Below are positions 9,658 to 17,293 of a stretch of DNA of 64,000 bases, one piece after another. The notes under the pieces were generated by a model. The model was not told where the DNA came from and did no database searches. It saw only the letters and a program-made list of their open reading frames with translations. The stretch's first letter is position 1, and each line of letters opens with the position of its first letter. The DNA is from Megasphaera micronuciformis F0359 (GTDB lineage: Bacteria > Bacillota > Negativicutes > Veillonellales > Megasphaeraceae), in the NCBI RefSeq assembly GCF_000165735.1, contig NZ_GL538208.1:296682-360681 (forward strand), given 5' to 3'. Made by a program: the position numbers and the translations under genes.

Positions 9658-9780
9658 TGCCCGTGGTGTTGGGCTGAGTATCCGGCGTTTCAACACCGTC
9701 TCGGGACGCCTGTCGGGGGTACTCCGTCGGACGGGCTAAATTTAATTCTTACCGGTGTATGTGTATACGCCGGTTTTTTT
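9658..9780 (+). ncRNA. Predicted small structured RNA A1 with own promoter and terminator
   Basis: A promoter TTGACG (9623-9628), 18 bp, TATACT (9647-9652) precedes it. A terminator follows, with a 10-bp stem ACCGGTGTAT/ATACGCCGGT (9751-9774) and a T run. Hairpin 1 has outer stem GGTGTTG (9665-9671)/CAACACC (9691-9697), inner stem GCTG/CGGC, and hexaloop AGTATC (9677-9682). Hairpin 2 is GCCTGTC (9708-9714)/GACGGGC (9730-9736), with GGTACT (9718-9723) in the loop. The two loops are complementary, allowing an internal kissing-loop. Paralogues keep this pattern with different bases. Function is unknown. Confidence 0.72.
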
Positions 9781-9828
9781 GTTTTCCCTTCATTGACGTG
9801 CGTCCTTATATTTTGATACACTTAGGTC

Positions 9829-9910
9829 ACCGGATGTGTCGGGTCTAGCGTCAGACGAAGCGACACTGGTACCGGTTGCCTGCGGGGGACGCTCCGACTG
9901 TCGGGTACTA
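9829..9910 (+). ncRNA. Predicted small structured RNA B1
   Basis: The promoter is TTGACG (9793-9798), 18 bp, TACACT (9817-9822). Hairpin 1 is GTGTCG (9836-9841)/CGACAC (9861-9866), with inner stem GTCT/AGAC and loop AGCGTC (9847-9852). Hairpin 2 is GCCTG (9878-9882)/CGGGT (9902-9906), with GACGCT (9888-9893) in its loop, perfectly complementary to loop 1. No strong terminator is seen directly after it. A 6-bp hairpin ATGTGT/ACACAT lies about 25 bp downstream without a T run, so the 3' end is uncertain. Confidence 0.65.
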
Positions 9911-9990
9911 AGCTCATTCTTGATATTATTTTGAATGTGTGCAACACATGTTCATTAGTTATATCGGGTTTGGGCATTTTTTATTTTATA

Positions 9991-10044
9991 ATAAATATTG
10001 AGGTCAGTGCTGAGTAGGTGCCGACTTCAATATTATTGAACTCC
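9991..10044. mobile_element. Solo end of an ISL3-like element
   Basis: ATTGAGGTCAGTGCTGAGTA and the following GGTGCCGACTTCAA resemble the right end of the ISL3 element at about 3860-3911, which has TTGAAGTCAGCACTTATTTG followed by GGTGTTGACCCAAA. No transposase lies beside it. It looks like a remnant or a single end left by a deletion. It also forms a long hairpin (AATATTGA/TCAATATT). Confidence 0.45.
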
Positions 10045-10064
10045 AAAATGGGTATGGCAAAAGA

Positions 10065-10092
10065 GGCACCGAACACAACTGTGTTCGGTGCC
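10065..10092 (-). terminator. Terminator hairpin of the MatC/HMGL/CoA-transferase operon
   Basis: A 12-bp perfect stem GGCACCGAACAC / GTGTTCGGTGCC with loop AACT lies 53 bp beyond the carrier gene stop on the minus strand. The T run on that strand is short (CTCTTTTG). Confidence 0.7.
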
Positions 10093-10144
10093 GAGTAATA
10101 CCATTTGTTTACTTACTCCTCAATGTTTGAGAAAGAGAAGAAGT

Positions 10145-11419
10145 TTATATAAATAATGAAACAATGGGGTCAAACAGTAACGCTGATACGACTATAATGA
10201 CAACGAGGGAAGCTGCCGCCGCCATAAGTAACTGAACGAATACTTTAGCTTGTTGGGTAGAGGTAAAGTTTTCTACGTTGGTCCCCATTGCGGCTAAGAT
10301 TAGAGCTCCGCCTGTTGACATGGGAGAAATTCCTGCTAACGAGCCTCCGGCTCCGACGGCTGCCATTAAGGCAAGCGGTTCAACTCCACCGACTTGTGCA
10401 GCTATATCGGTACACATGGGCATCATGGTAGGATATACGACTGCCAATGCAGAACTTACCAGACTGAGTAAACCTGCCGACACGCCCATAAGAGGAATTG
10501 CCGTATTACTGGTCATAATGGAAGAAATTGCGGCGCTCAGTAACTTTATTCCGCCAACCTTATCTACGATGGTTAATAAGACGCCGACACCTAATACCAT
10601 AATAATTGTTCCCCAAGGAAGGGCTTTTAAGCATTCTCCATCGGGAGCGATGCCGAATAGGACTAAAAGGGCACTGGATATAAAGGCTGCTAAACCGATG
10701 TTGACTTTGAATACAATCATTAATACTAACATCAATAATATACCGCTTAAAGCAATCAGCTGTTTAGCAGTAAAGGGACCGGGTTTTGTTACCGTTGCAT
10801 TGGTCGTTGTCAATTTATATCCTTTGAAATAAATGAATACAAGGATAGAGATGACAAGGGTAATGATTGTCTGACAAGCCAGTATAGCGGGCATTACATT
10901 ATCAATACCTGAAGTAGCTGCTGCACTAGTGATAACAGCGGCTTCGGGTGTAACGCTGGTCATTCGGCCCGCTATCAATCCGAATTCACCTATGAGGGCT
11001 AACATAATCGGATTGTAACCTACTTTTAAAGCTGTTGTAACGGCTATAGCCGGGATGATTGCTAAAGCGGGAATTGCACCGGGGCCTACACCAGCAACAA
11101 TAAATCCGGCTATGTAGATTGCGATCGGAAGAAGCCAAACTTTTTTCCCCGTAGCTGAAATTATTTTTTCAGCCAATAAGTCCAAGGCTCCCGTGGACTT
11201 TACTACGGCAAATAAGAAAGTTATGCCGACTAAGGTACAAAACATAGAGCTGCTTATGCCGCTGATTAATTGTTTGTCTGTTAAACCGAATATACGGACT
11301 GCGATCGCGCCGACAGCAATTGCCAAAATACCTATATTTACTTTTCGTATAAAAGCAAGAACTATAGTAACAATGAACAATACTAATGCAAGTAAATCCA
11401 TCTCCATAATCGTTTCCAT
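10145..11419 (-). CDS. MatC-like dicarboxylate carrier
   Basis: This 424-residue membrane protein has about 11-12 hydrophobic segments and no signal peptide. The N-terminal part (NIGILAIAVGAIAVRIFGL, then LVGITFLFAVVKSTGALDLL) matches the MatC N-terminal domain of the IT (ion transporter) superfamily. Conserved loops such as GVGPGAIPALAIIPAIA and SPMSTGGALILAA are where substrate and Na+ binding is expected. It is the last gene of a three-gene minus-strand operon, 24 bp after the lyase gene. The likely substrate is the C5-C6 diacid that the two enzymes activate and cleave. MatC itself carries malonate, but the substrate here cannot be read from sequence. Confidence 0.8.
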   Translation of the reverse strand: METIMEMDLLALVLFIVTIVLAFIRKVNIGILAIAVGAIAVRIFGLTDKQLISGISSSMFCTLVGITFLFAVVKSTGALDLLAEKIISATGKKVWLLPIAIYIAGFIVAGVGPGAIPALAIIPAIAVTTALKVGYNPIMLALIGEFGLIAGRMTSVTPEAAVITSAAATSGIDNVMPAILACQTIITLVISILVFIYFKGYKLTTTNATVTKPGPFTAKQLIALSGILLMLVLMIVFKVNIGLAAFISSALLVLFGIAPDGECLKALPWGTIIMVLGVGVLLTIVDKVGGIKLLSAAISSIMTSNTAIPLMGVSAGLLSLVSSALAVVYPTMMPMCTDIAAQVGGVEPLALMAAVGAGGSLAGISPMSTGGALILAAMGTNVENFTSTQQAKVFVQLLMAAAASLVVIIVVSALLFDPIVSLFI

Positions 11420-11443
11420 AATTATACCTCCGTTATGACTAAC

Positions 11444-12349
11444 CTAGTGGGAGCAGGGGGTGTTGATGTGTATCTGGTGACCGCTGTAGTTACCGGATAT
11501 AACTGTCGTTTCATATAGTGCCGTATCAAGCATCTTTTGGAAGTCGATGCCGGTGTGAATGTTCATAGCGTTTAACATGAATATCAAGTCCTCGGAAGCT
11601 ACATTGCCGGAGGCTCCGGGAGCAAACGGGCAACCACCGAGACCACCGACCGCAGCCTGAACTGAATTAATTCCGGCTTCAATTCCGGCTAATGTACTGG
11701 CAAGCCCCATTCCTCGGGTATCATGAATATGCAATTCGAAATGTTCATTAGGAAATTCTTTGAGTACGGCTTTAGCGGTATTTCGTACCATTAAAGGATC
11801 GGCTTGGCCTATTGTGTCGGCTAAACAGAATTGATGAATTCCTAAGTCAACGCCTTTACGGATGATAGACAGTACATTATCTATAGGCGTAATGCCTTCA
11901 AAAGGACAGGTGAATGAAGTTGCTAGAGAAAGAATTATTTCCATGTCAGGCAGCTCTTGGCGGATAGCGGTTAATCCTTCTAAGGACTCGGAAACAGTAC
12001 GATTTATATTTGCTTTATTATGAGATTCGCTTACCGAAATAACCGTATCAATTTTGGTTAAACCGCATTCTGCAGCTGCTTTTGCTCCAAATAAATTAGG
12101 GACGAGTGCAAAAAAATCAACGTCGGAAGAACCGTGCTTTTCGAGCGTTTTAATGACTACATCGTGCGAGTCTTTCATTTGGGGAATAGCCTTGGGGTGC
12201 ACAAAAGAGGTGAGCTCCATAGATTTAACTCCCGATTGAATCAGCATATCTATGATGTGAAGTTTTTTTTCGAGAGGAATATATTCTTTTACATTCTGAA
12301 AACCGTCTCTGGGACCAACTTCAACAAAATTTACAGATTTAATATCCAT
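11444..12349 (-). CDS. Hydroxymethylglutaryl-CoA lyase family enzyme
   Basis: This TIM-barrel aldolase-type lyase of 301 residues belongs to the HMGL-like/DRE-TIM group. The N-terminal VEVGPRDGFQN carries the Arg-Asp pair that binds the metal and substrate. LHIHDTRGMG provides the metal His ligands. GGLGGCPFAPGASGN carries the catalytic Cys loop typical of HMG-CoA lyases. It would cleave a 3-hydroxy-3-methyl acyl-CoA, for example HMG-CoA to acetyl-CoA and acetoacetate, or citramalyl-CoA to acetyl-CoA and pyruvate. The neighbouring class III CoA transferase could supply that thioester. Sequence alone does not separate these substrates. The transferase gene stops 11 bp upstream of its ATG. Confidence 0.88.
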   Translation of the reverse strand: MDIKSVNFVEVGPRDGFQNVKEYIPLEKKLHIIDMLIQSGVKSMELTSFVHPKAIPQMKDSHDVVIKTLEKHGSSDVDFFALVPNLFGAKAAAECGLTKIDTVISVSESHNKANINRTVSESLEGLTAIRQELPDMEIILSLATSFTCPFEGITPIDNVLSIIRKGVDLGIHQFCLADTIGQADPLMVRNTAKAVLKEFPNEHFELHIHDTRGMGLASTLAGIEAGINSVQAAVGGLGGCPFAPGASGNVASEDLIFMLNAMNIHTGIDFQKMLDTALYETTVISGNYSGHQIHINTPCSH

Positions 12350-12360
12350 TACAGATCCTC

Positions 12361-13554
12361 CTAAATATAATTATTTGTTTTCAATTCTTCAATTTCGGCA
12401 TCATTAAGACCCAGGAGAGCGGATAATACATCTTCGGTATCTTGTCCTAATGCCGGTGCGGGTCTGGAGATTTGCACTTTGGTATCCATTAATTTAACCG
12501 GGTTGCCGTTGACTTTCATATCCCCGATAACCGGGTGAGGCAAAGATACAAACATTTCTCGGGCTTCGGCAATATGTTCATCTTCCGTCACACGTTTTAA
12601 GCCGTTAATAGGTGCGGCAGGAACTCCGGCGTCATTTAGAAGTGTAACGGCTTCGTCGATTGTAAGATGGCGGCTCCATTCTTCTATAATGGGTTTTAAT
12701 TCCTGATGGTTTTCACAGCGTTTCAAATTTGTTTCAAATCTGGGGTCAGACAACAACTCAGGCATATTAATTACCTTGTTGCAAAATAGAGAGAATAACT
12801 TATCATTACCGCAACCGATAACAAATAAACCGTCGCTGGCTTGGAATGAATCATACGGGTATGCGGCGGCATAACGGTTTCCCATTAATTCAGGCTGCTT
12901 TCCCGATGCAAAGAAACGTTGTGTCCCTGTTTCCAAACTGGAAACTACGGAGTCAACTAAAGATACGTCTACTCGTTGGCCTTTATGTATGAGTGTTCTT
13001 GCATGGAGTGCCATCAGTATGCCGATAGTTAAGTTCATGCCGCCCAGAACGTCGCCCATAGCGTTGCCGACACGAATACCGTGTCCGCCGGGATCTCCGG
13101 TAATACTCATGAGTCCGCCGGTAGCCTGGGCAATGATATCATATCCGGGGCGATCGGATTTAGGACCATAGCAACCGAAGCCGGAAACTGCGGCATAAAT
13201 AATTTGATCATTTACTTCTTTTAAAGTGTCATAACCAATTCCGAGTTTATCCATAACTCCGGGACGGAAATTTTCTACAACTACATCGGCTTTTTTGACT
13301 AAATCGAGGAAGAGTTGTTTTCCTTTTTCGGATTTCAAGTTTAACGTAATGCCTTTTTTGCCTCGATTTACATTAGCATAGTAAAGACTTTCACCGTTTT
13401 TAAAGGGTCCGAATGCACGAGTATCATCGCCCTTGTTGGGGACCTCGATTTTTATTACATTTGCACCATAGTCTGCTAACATCATCGTGCAGTAAGGCCC
13501 GGCAAGTACACGTGTGAGGTCTAATACAATAATGTCTTCCAATGCTTTTTTCAT
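12361..13554 (-). CDS. CaiB/BaiF (class III) CoA transferase
   Basis: This 397-residue protein is a formyl-CoA-transferase-like enzyme. The N-terminal LDLTRVLAGPYCTMMLADYG, the RGKKGITLNL motif, and RPGYDIIAQATGG with the catalytic Asp that forms the acyl anhydride are all visible. The family moves CoA between carboxylic acids, often from succinyl-CoA. Known members act on hydroxymethylglutarate, citramalate, itaconate, carnitine and oxalate. With the HMGL-like lyase and the carrier, the simplest reading is uptake, activation and cleavage of hydroxymethylglutarate or citramalate. It is the first gene of the minus-strand operon and divergent from a PrpR-like regulator. Confidence 0.88.
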   Translation of the reverse strand: MKKALEDIIVLDLTRVLAGPYCTMMLADYGANVIKIEVPNKGDDTRAFGPFKNGESLYYANVNRGKKGITLNLKSEKGKQLFLDLVKKADVVVENFRPGVMDKLGIGYDTLKEVNDQIIYAAVSGFGCYGPKSDRPGYDIIAQATGGLMSITGDPGGHGIRVGNAMGDVLGGMNLTIGILMALHARTLIHKGQRVDVSLVDSVVSSLETGTQRFFASGKQPELMGNRYAAAYPYDSFQASDGLFVIGCGNDKLFSLFCNKVINMPELLSDPRFETNLKRCENHQELKPIIEEWSRHLTIDEAVTLLNDAGVPAAPINGLKRVTEDEHIAEAREMFVSLPHPVIGDMKVNGNPVKLMDTKVQISRPAPALGQDTEDVLSALLGLNDAEIEELKTNNYI

Positions 13555-13782
13555 TTCGTCACATCCTGTCTTTTAATTAAAGTAATAAGAACATTCTTGA
13601 TGGTTATTATGTTAAAATAGAGAACAAGTAATGTATAATTGTGTTAAAAAAGGCGAAAATGAACAAAAAATGTTTCATAAATAAGCAATATAAAATGAAT
13701 GAAACTAAAAAGCATATAACACGTGATGTAAGATGGCGACTTAATTTCAATATATGAGAAAAATGAATAGGTATGAAGGGAT
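13555..13782. promoter_or_regulatory. Divergent control region between CoA-transferase operon and its regulator
   Basis: This 228-bp AT-rich spacer separates two divergent genes. It contains the imperfect inverted repeat ATGAAC-N7-GTTTCAT (13659-13678), a candidate operator. I see no clear -24/-12 sigma-54 element. Sigma-70-like TATAAT (13634-13639) is present on the plus strand. Assignment of promoters to either gene is uncertain. Confidence 0.4.
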
Positions 13783-15675
13783 GTGTGTTGTAAAGTTATG
13801 AAGGGATCTGTCCGAAAAGATAAGTATAAGGTTTGTATATTGTGTTTTTCTTATATGTGGGAATTAGCAAAGACGGTAATCAGTGAACTGGATCACACCG
13901 ACACGGATTATGATTTGTATGAAGCGGATTTATTAAATCAGGATGAAGTTGTTCACACGGCATTAAAGGAGGGTACACAGGTTTTTGTTACAGGAGGCGG
14001 TAGTGCGGCACGCTTTAAGCGAAACTACTCCTTGCCGCTGATAGAGTTTCGTGTTAGAGATATAGATTATATGGTTGCTATACAACATGCAAAACAACTG
14101 GGATATTCCAAAATCGGTGTTGTATATCATAAAGATGCTACGATTGTCCCTCGTTTGTCCATGTATGAGCAATTGTCAGAGACTATGGTATGTCCTATAG
14201 TATTTGACGATGTTTCGGATTTGAAAGAGTCTATTGAAAAGACTGATTGCGAAGTGGTTATAGGAGCGGCAGCGACAATAGATCTTGCAATTACATTGAA
14301 TAAACCTTATGTGAGGCTGTATGCCGGTGAGGAAACTATTAGAGACGCCTGTTTAAGGGCCAGAGACTTGGCAATCCAATTATTTGAAACAAAGCGAAAC
14401 AAGCGAATTTTTAAATCTGTTTTATACACGGCTCAATTAGGGATTGTTATAACCGATAAAGACGGAAAAATTGAATTTATGAATAAGACTATGGAAAAAT
14501 ATATACAAGCGTCCGCTCAGGATCTTCAGGCTATGAGCGTCGAAGAACTCTTCCCTAACTTGCCGTATAAAAAGCTTATGGAAAATGAAGCTTGTTCAAA
14601 CGACAGTTATCATTTGATTGCTAACACTATGATGCGGTGCGTTATGGAGAAGATTGTCGTTTATGGGAAAAATAGCGGTGTTATTATGTCATTCCATCCT
14701 AATCCGCATAACTTAAGGAGAAAAGGGAAAAGCATAAAGAATCCTTTTCCGGTGTATAAATTGAAAAATATTACGGCATATTCTGATAGTATGAAAGGGC
14801 TGGTGGATAGTTGTCACAGTATAATTCCGGTAGAAGAGCATACCATGATTTTAGGAGAAATTGGAACAGCCAGAGAAGAAGTAGCAATGTGTTTGCATAA
14901 TGCATCTCACAGAGCCGACAAAACTTGTATAACCATAGACTTAGCTCTTGTTGATGACGACAATGCTAATAAAATATTTTACGGGTATATAGAAAAGGGA
15001 TGTAGGATTGATGGATTGCTTGTGGATGCAAATGGGGGAAGCGTTATATTAAAAAACATAGAAATGGCCTCATTACGAGTACAAGCAATTTTGAGTAATG
15101 CAATCTATCATAAACAGATATTTTTACCGGGAATGGCATTACCGGATATTTTTGATATCGTTTTTTATACGGTAGCTCTCCCTGAGGAAGAACAGAAGAT
15201 TCGTCCGGATTTAAGACAAGCCCTATCCATAAATCAATTACAAATACCTGTTTTACGGCAGCGAATTGAAGATATAGTACCTTTATTTATGAAGTATCTT
15301 ATTAGTTTAACCAAATCTAAGAAAATCCAATCCGTAACTGAGAAGATGGAAAGACTTTTAGTTACATATACTTGGCCCGGTAATGTTACTGAACTAAGGA
15401 CTGTTTCTATAAAATATGTAAAAATGCTTGAACAATCCAGTTATAGAACGGCTGAGTGGAGGTATGAGTGTCTAATCAAATCAATCGGCGAAAAAAATAT
15501 TATAGAGGCAATTAGAAGTATGTATCCCTATTCGGACGGAGCTAAGGCGGAAAATAATGAGCAGTTGAGGAAACGAATTGAAAAAGTTAAAGACTTATTA
15601 GGATATACTAATGAAAAAATTGCCGACTTGTTAGCGGTCAGCAGGACAACTGTATGGCGAATTATGAAGAAATAA
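13783..15675 (+). CDS. PrpR-N/PAS/degenerate sigma-54-activator-like regulator
   Basis: This is a transcriptional regulator of about 630 residues. Residues 15-200 resemble the PrpR N-terminal sensor (VFVTGGGSAARFKRNYSLPLIEF), and about 205-300 a PAS domain (TAQLGIVITDKDGKIEFMNK). Next comes an AAA+-like domain followed by a C-terminal helix-turn-helix (NEKIADLLAVSRTTVWRIMKK). The AAA+ part is degenerate. The Walker A position reads GEIGTAREEVA without the GxxGxGK(T/S) lysine, and no GAFTGA loop is seen, so sigma-54 activation is unlikely. It probably senses an acyl intermediate and controls the divergent operon. GTG 13783 is poorly spaced from GAAGGG, and ATG 13798 is an alternative start. 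Confidence 0.82.
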   Translation: MCCKVMKGSVRKDKYKVCILCFSYMWELAKTVISELDHTDTDYDLYEADLLNQDEVVHTALKEGTQVFVTGGGSAARFKRNYSLPLIEFRVRDIDYMVAIQHAKQLGYSKIGVVYHKDATIVPRLSMYEQLSETMVCPIVFDDVSDLKESIEKTDCEVVIGAAATIDLAITLNKPYVRLYAGEETIRDACLRARDLAIQLFETKRNKRIFKSVLYTAQLGIVITDKDGKIEFMNKTMEKYIQASAQDLQAMSVEELFPNLPYKKLMENEACSNDSYHLIANTMMRCVMEKIVVYGKNSGVIMSFHPNPHNLRRKGKSIKNPFPVYKLKNITAYSDSMKGLVDSCHSIIPVEEHTMILGEIGTAREEVAMCLHNASHRADKTCITIDLALVDDDNANKIFYGYIEKGCRIDGLLVDANGGSVILKNIEMASLRVQAILSNAIYHKQIFLPGMALPDIFDIVFYTVALPEEEQKIRPDLRQALSINQLQIPVLRQRIEDIVPLFMKYLISLTKSKKIQSVTEKMERLLVTYTWPGNVTELRTVSIKYVKMLEQSSYRTAEWRYECLIKSIGEKNIIEAIRSMYPYSDGAKAENNEQLRKRIEKVKDLLGYTNEKIADLLAVSRTTVWRIMKK

Positions 15676-15770
15676 TAGACATTAAATAGACCGCTGCAAG
15701 CACAGATCATACCCTAAAAGTCGGATAAAACTTTGATATACAACTTGTATGTGTAATATCTGATTTCCCC

Positions 15771-15888
15771 TTGCCAAGTTCCCATCCGATCTGCTACACT
15801 TGCAGTGAAAAGGTGTATTTCTGCCGCCGCATTCGGACGTATGGCAGGGGTTCTTACGAGCATCGCGCCCCGGCAGTAGCATCTTTTT
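15771..15888 (+). other. Candidate further small transcription unit D
   Basis: A promoter of the same layout as the A/B/C RNAs (TTGCCA 15771-15776, 18 bp, TACACT 15795-15800) precedes a GC-rich segment. That segment can form CTGCCG/CGGCAG and GGGG/CCCC pairings (about 15830-15877), followed by CTTTTT. The pairing does not follow the A/B/C plan, and loop-loop complementarity is weak. It may be a diverged relative or unrelated. Nothing else is seen between the regulator stop and the repeat at 15889. Confidence 0.35.
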
Positions 15889-15950
15889 ATTTTGGAACGA
15901 AAACATGATTTTCTCTTGACGGATTCTTATGAGAGTGGTTATACTGACCT

Positions 15951-16072
15951 TGCCCGTGGTGTTGGGCTGAGTATCCGGCGTTGCAACACCGTCTCGGGAC
16001 GTGGGTCGCGGATACTCGGACGGACTCACTAATTTTAATTCTTACCGGTGTATGTATGTACGCCGGTTTTTT
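15951..16072 (+). ncRNA. Predicted small structured RNA A2
   Basis: The promoter is TTGACG (15916-15921), 18 bp, TATACT (15940-15945). The terminator stem ACCGGTGTA/TACGCCGGT (16044-16067) is followed by T6. Hairpin 1 keeps GGTGTTG/CAACACC and loop AGTATC as in A1. Hairpin 2 is GTGGGTC/GACTCAC instead of GCCTGTC/GACGGGC, so several pairs changed on both strands. Its loop GATACT pairs perfectly with loop 1, whereas A1 has a G-U at one position. These compensatory changes support the structure. Confidence 0.72.
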
Positions 16073-16118
16073 GTTTTCCTTCATTGACGTTCGTCCTTGT
16101 GTTTGATACACTTAGGTC

Positions 16119-16196
16119 ACCGGATGTGTCGGGTCTAGCGTCAGACGAAGCGACACTGGTACCGGTTGCCTGCGGGGGACGCTCCGACTGTCGGGC
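16119..16196 (+). ncRNA. Predicted small structured RNA B2
   Basis: The promoter is TTGACG (16084-16089), 17 bp, TACACT (16107-16112). The body is nearly identical to B1: GTGTCG/CGACAC, inner GTCT/AGAC, loop AGCGTC, and second-hairpin loop GACGCT. The closing pair of hairpin 2 reads GCCTG/CGGGC here versus GCCTG/CGGGT in B1. The 3' end is not defined by an obvious terminator. Confidence 0.65.
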
Positions 16197-16293
16197 TTTT
16201 AGCTCATTCTTGATATTATTTTGAATGTGTGTAGTACATGTTCATTATTTATATCGGGTTTGAGCGTTTTTTTATATTCTGATATACTTGTTT

Positions 16294-16403
16294 CACCGGA
16301 TGTGTCGGGTTGAATATCCAACGAGGCGGCACTGGCACCGGTTGCCCGCATTGGATATTCAGATTGACGGGCTCTTGCCGACGTATGTACGTCGGCTTTT
16401 TTT
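16294..16403 (+). ncRNA. Predicted small structured RNA C
   Basis: The promoter is TTGAGC (16260-16265), 17 bp, TATACT (16283-16288). Hairpin 1 is GTGTCG (16302-16307)/CGGCAC (16327-16332), with inner stem GTTG/CAAC and loop AATATC (16313-16318). Hairpin 2 is GCCCG/CGGGC, with GATATT (16354-16359) in its loop. The loop pairing can extend to 10 bp (GAATATCCAA/TTGGATATTC). A strong terminator GCCGACGT/ACGTCGGC (16377-16396) plus T7 follows. It has the same plan as B with different paired bases. Confidence 0.75.
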
Positions 16404-16482
16404 CGTCTTCGTGTCGCCTGTATAGTGAAGGGACGGGAAGTATGGTATATTACCATTATGATATGCAGATGCGGAGGTAGGT

Positions 16483-16839
16483 ATGGATTTTTTAAAAGGA
16501 TTAGGGCGTAAGTTATTGCTTGTATCCGTACTTTTAGACTTGTCTTTGTTTTGCAGTTTTTTCGTCGGAATCGGATTGCGATTGGGTGATGAGGGTGAAT
16601 CCGTAGTATCTGCTGTGGGCGGGTATTTGATTGCCTATGCCTTCACGGGGCTGCCTTATATTATGGCTTTGAGTATTATTTTGAAAATAGCCGTTATCGT
16701 TTGGTATAGTCGTAAGGGCTGGGCAGGGCATCATAAGGAGCTCGCCGTCACCTTAGGGTCTTTTGTCTATCTTGTCATTTCCGGCGGTTTTATCTATTTT
16801 ATTTACTTTATCGGCAAGGTTATGAGTAGTGTAGGCTAG
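16483..16839 (+). CDS. Small membrane protein, unknown
   Basis: This protein of 118 residues has three to four hydrophobic segments (about 12-32, 42-75 and 90-112) and short polar loops. I do not recognise a family. An RBS-like GGAGG lies 5 bp before the ATG. It is the first of three small membrane-protein genes that end at one terminator (17724-17758). They are separated by 7 bp and a 4-bp overlap, so they probably form one transcript and perhaps one complex. GC content is near that of the core, so recent transfer is not obvious. Confidence 0.7.
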   Translation: MDFLKGLGRKLLLVSVLLDLSLFCSFFVGIGLRLGDEGESVVSAVGGYLIAYAFTGLPYIMALSIILKIAVIVWYSRKGWAGHHKELAVTLGSFVYLVISGGFIYFIYFIGKVMSSVG

Positions 16840-16846
16840 GTTTCTT

Positions 16847-17293
16847 ATGAAGATAGATATACGTAAGCATTTTTTATATAAGTATGTTGTATATCGGTTT
16901 AACAAAGAGTGTCGTAAGGATGTGACTTGGGACCGCCTGTCGGCTGAAGACAGGGACCGATTTTGTCTGCACGTATTTCGACGTGTATGGAAGCGGGTCG
17001 CGGTTATCGCTTTTGTCTACTTCCTTGTATTTGTGCTAGGGACGGTGTCGATGATTTCCGATTCCCATCCGGGGCCCTTCTTGTGTTGGTATGAAGAACG
17101 TTTGGCCTTTGTCGGGGATTTGATCAATGCGAAACATTGGAATATGTACGGGCCTTATGAGCGAAGTGTCTTCTACTATATCCTCATTCAGGCTTTGCCT
17201 ATTGTCGTCATTGAAGGAGGCCCGCTCTTAGTCATTGTTTTTGCCGTGACGGAATATATTTTAAGACGGGAAATGAAAGGGAAAGGCAGATGA
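16847..17293 (+). CDS. Membrane protein, unknown
   Basis: This protein of 148 residues has a basic N-terminal cytoplasmic part of about 45 residues (KHFLYKYVVYRFNKECRKD). A first membrane segment follows near 51-70, then an extracytoplasmic loop. A second hydrophobic segment lies near 110-135 and ends in a charged tail (EYILRREMKGKGR). No recognised domain. Its last four bases overlap the next gene (ATGA), which points to translational coupling. Confidence 0.68.
   Translation: MKIDIRKHFLYKYVVYRFNKECRKDVTWDRLSAEDRDRFCLHVFRRVWKRVAVIAFVYFLVFVLGTVSMISDSHPGPFLCWYEERLAFVGDLINAKHWNMYGPYERSVFYYILIQALPIVVIEGGPLLVIVFAVTEYILRREMKGKGR

Larger units (their letters stand above)
9595..9986 (+). repeat. Left copy of about 390-bp direct repeat carrying small-RNA genes A1 and B1
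   Basis: This stretch matches 15889-16276 in the same orientation with scattered substitutions. It begins TATTTTGGAACGAAAACATG and ends near CGGGTTTGGGCATTTTTT. Both copies hold an A-type and a B-type RNA gene with promoters. The two copies bracket a 5.9-kb metabolic island. No other gene is seen from 9575 to 10144 beyond the features listed here. Confidence 0.9.
15889..16276 (+). repeat. Right copy of about 390-bp direct repeat carrying small-RNA genes A2 and B2
   Basis: This is a direct copy of 9595-9986. The B-type segment is nearly identical. The A-type segment differs mostly at positions that pair with each other. A third RNA gene (C) follows this copy only. Together with C it fills the interval from 15676 to 16482, where no protein gene is seen. 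Confidence 0.9.

Noticed and set aside
9602-9739. Possible short HTH-like peptide read through RNA A (YESGYTDLARGVGLSIRR)
   Set aside because: A frame exists in both A copies, but no start with ribosome binding site is present. The promoter bases lie inside it, and substitutions between copies preserve base pairing more than residues.
10278-10832. Plus-strand open frame opposite the MatC carrier
   Set aside because: Its composition is that of a reversed membrane protein gene; the minus-strand gene is clearly real.
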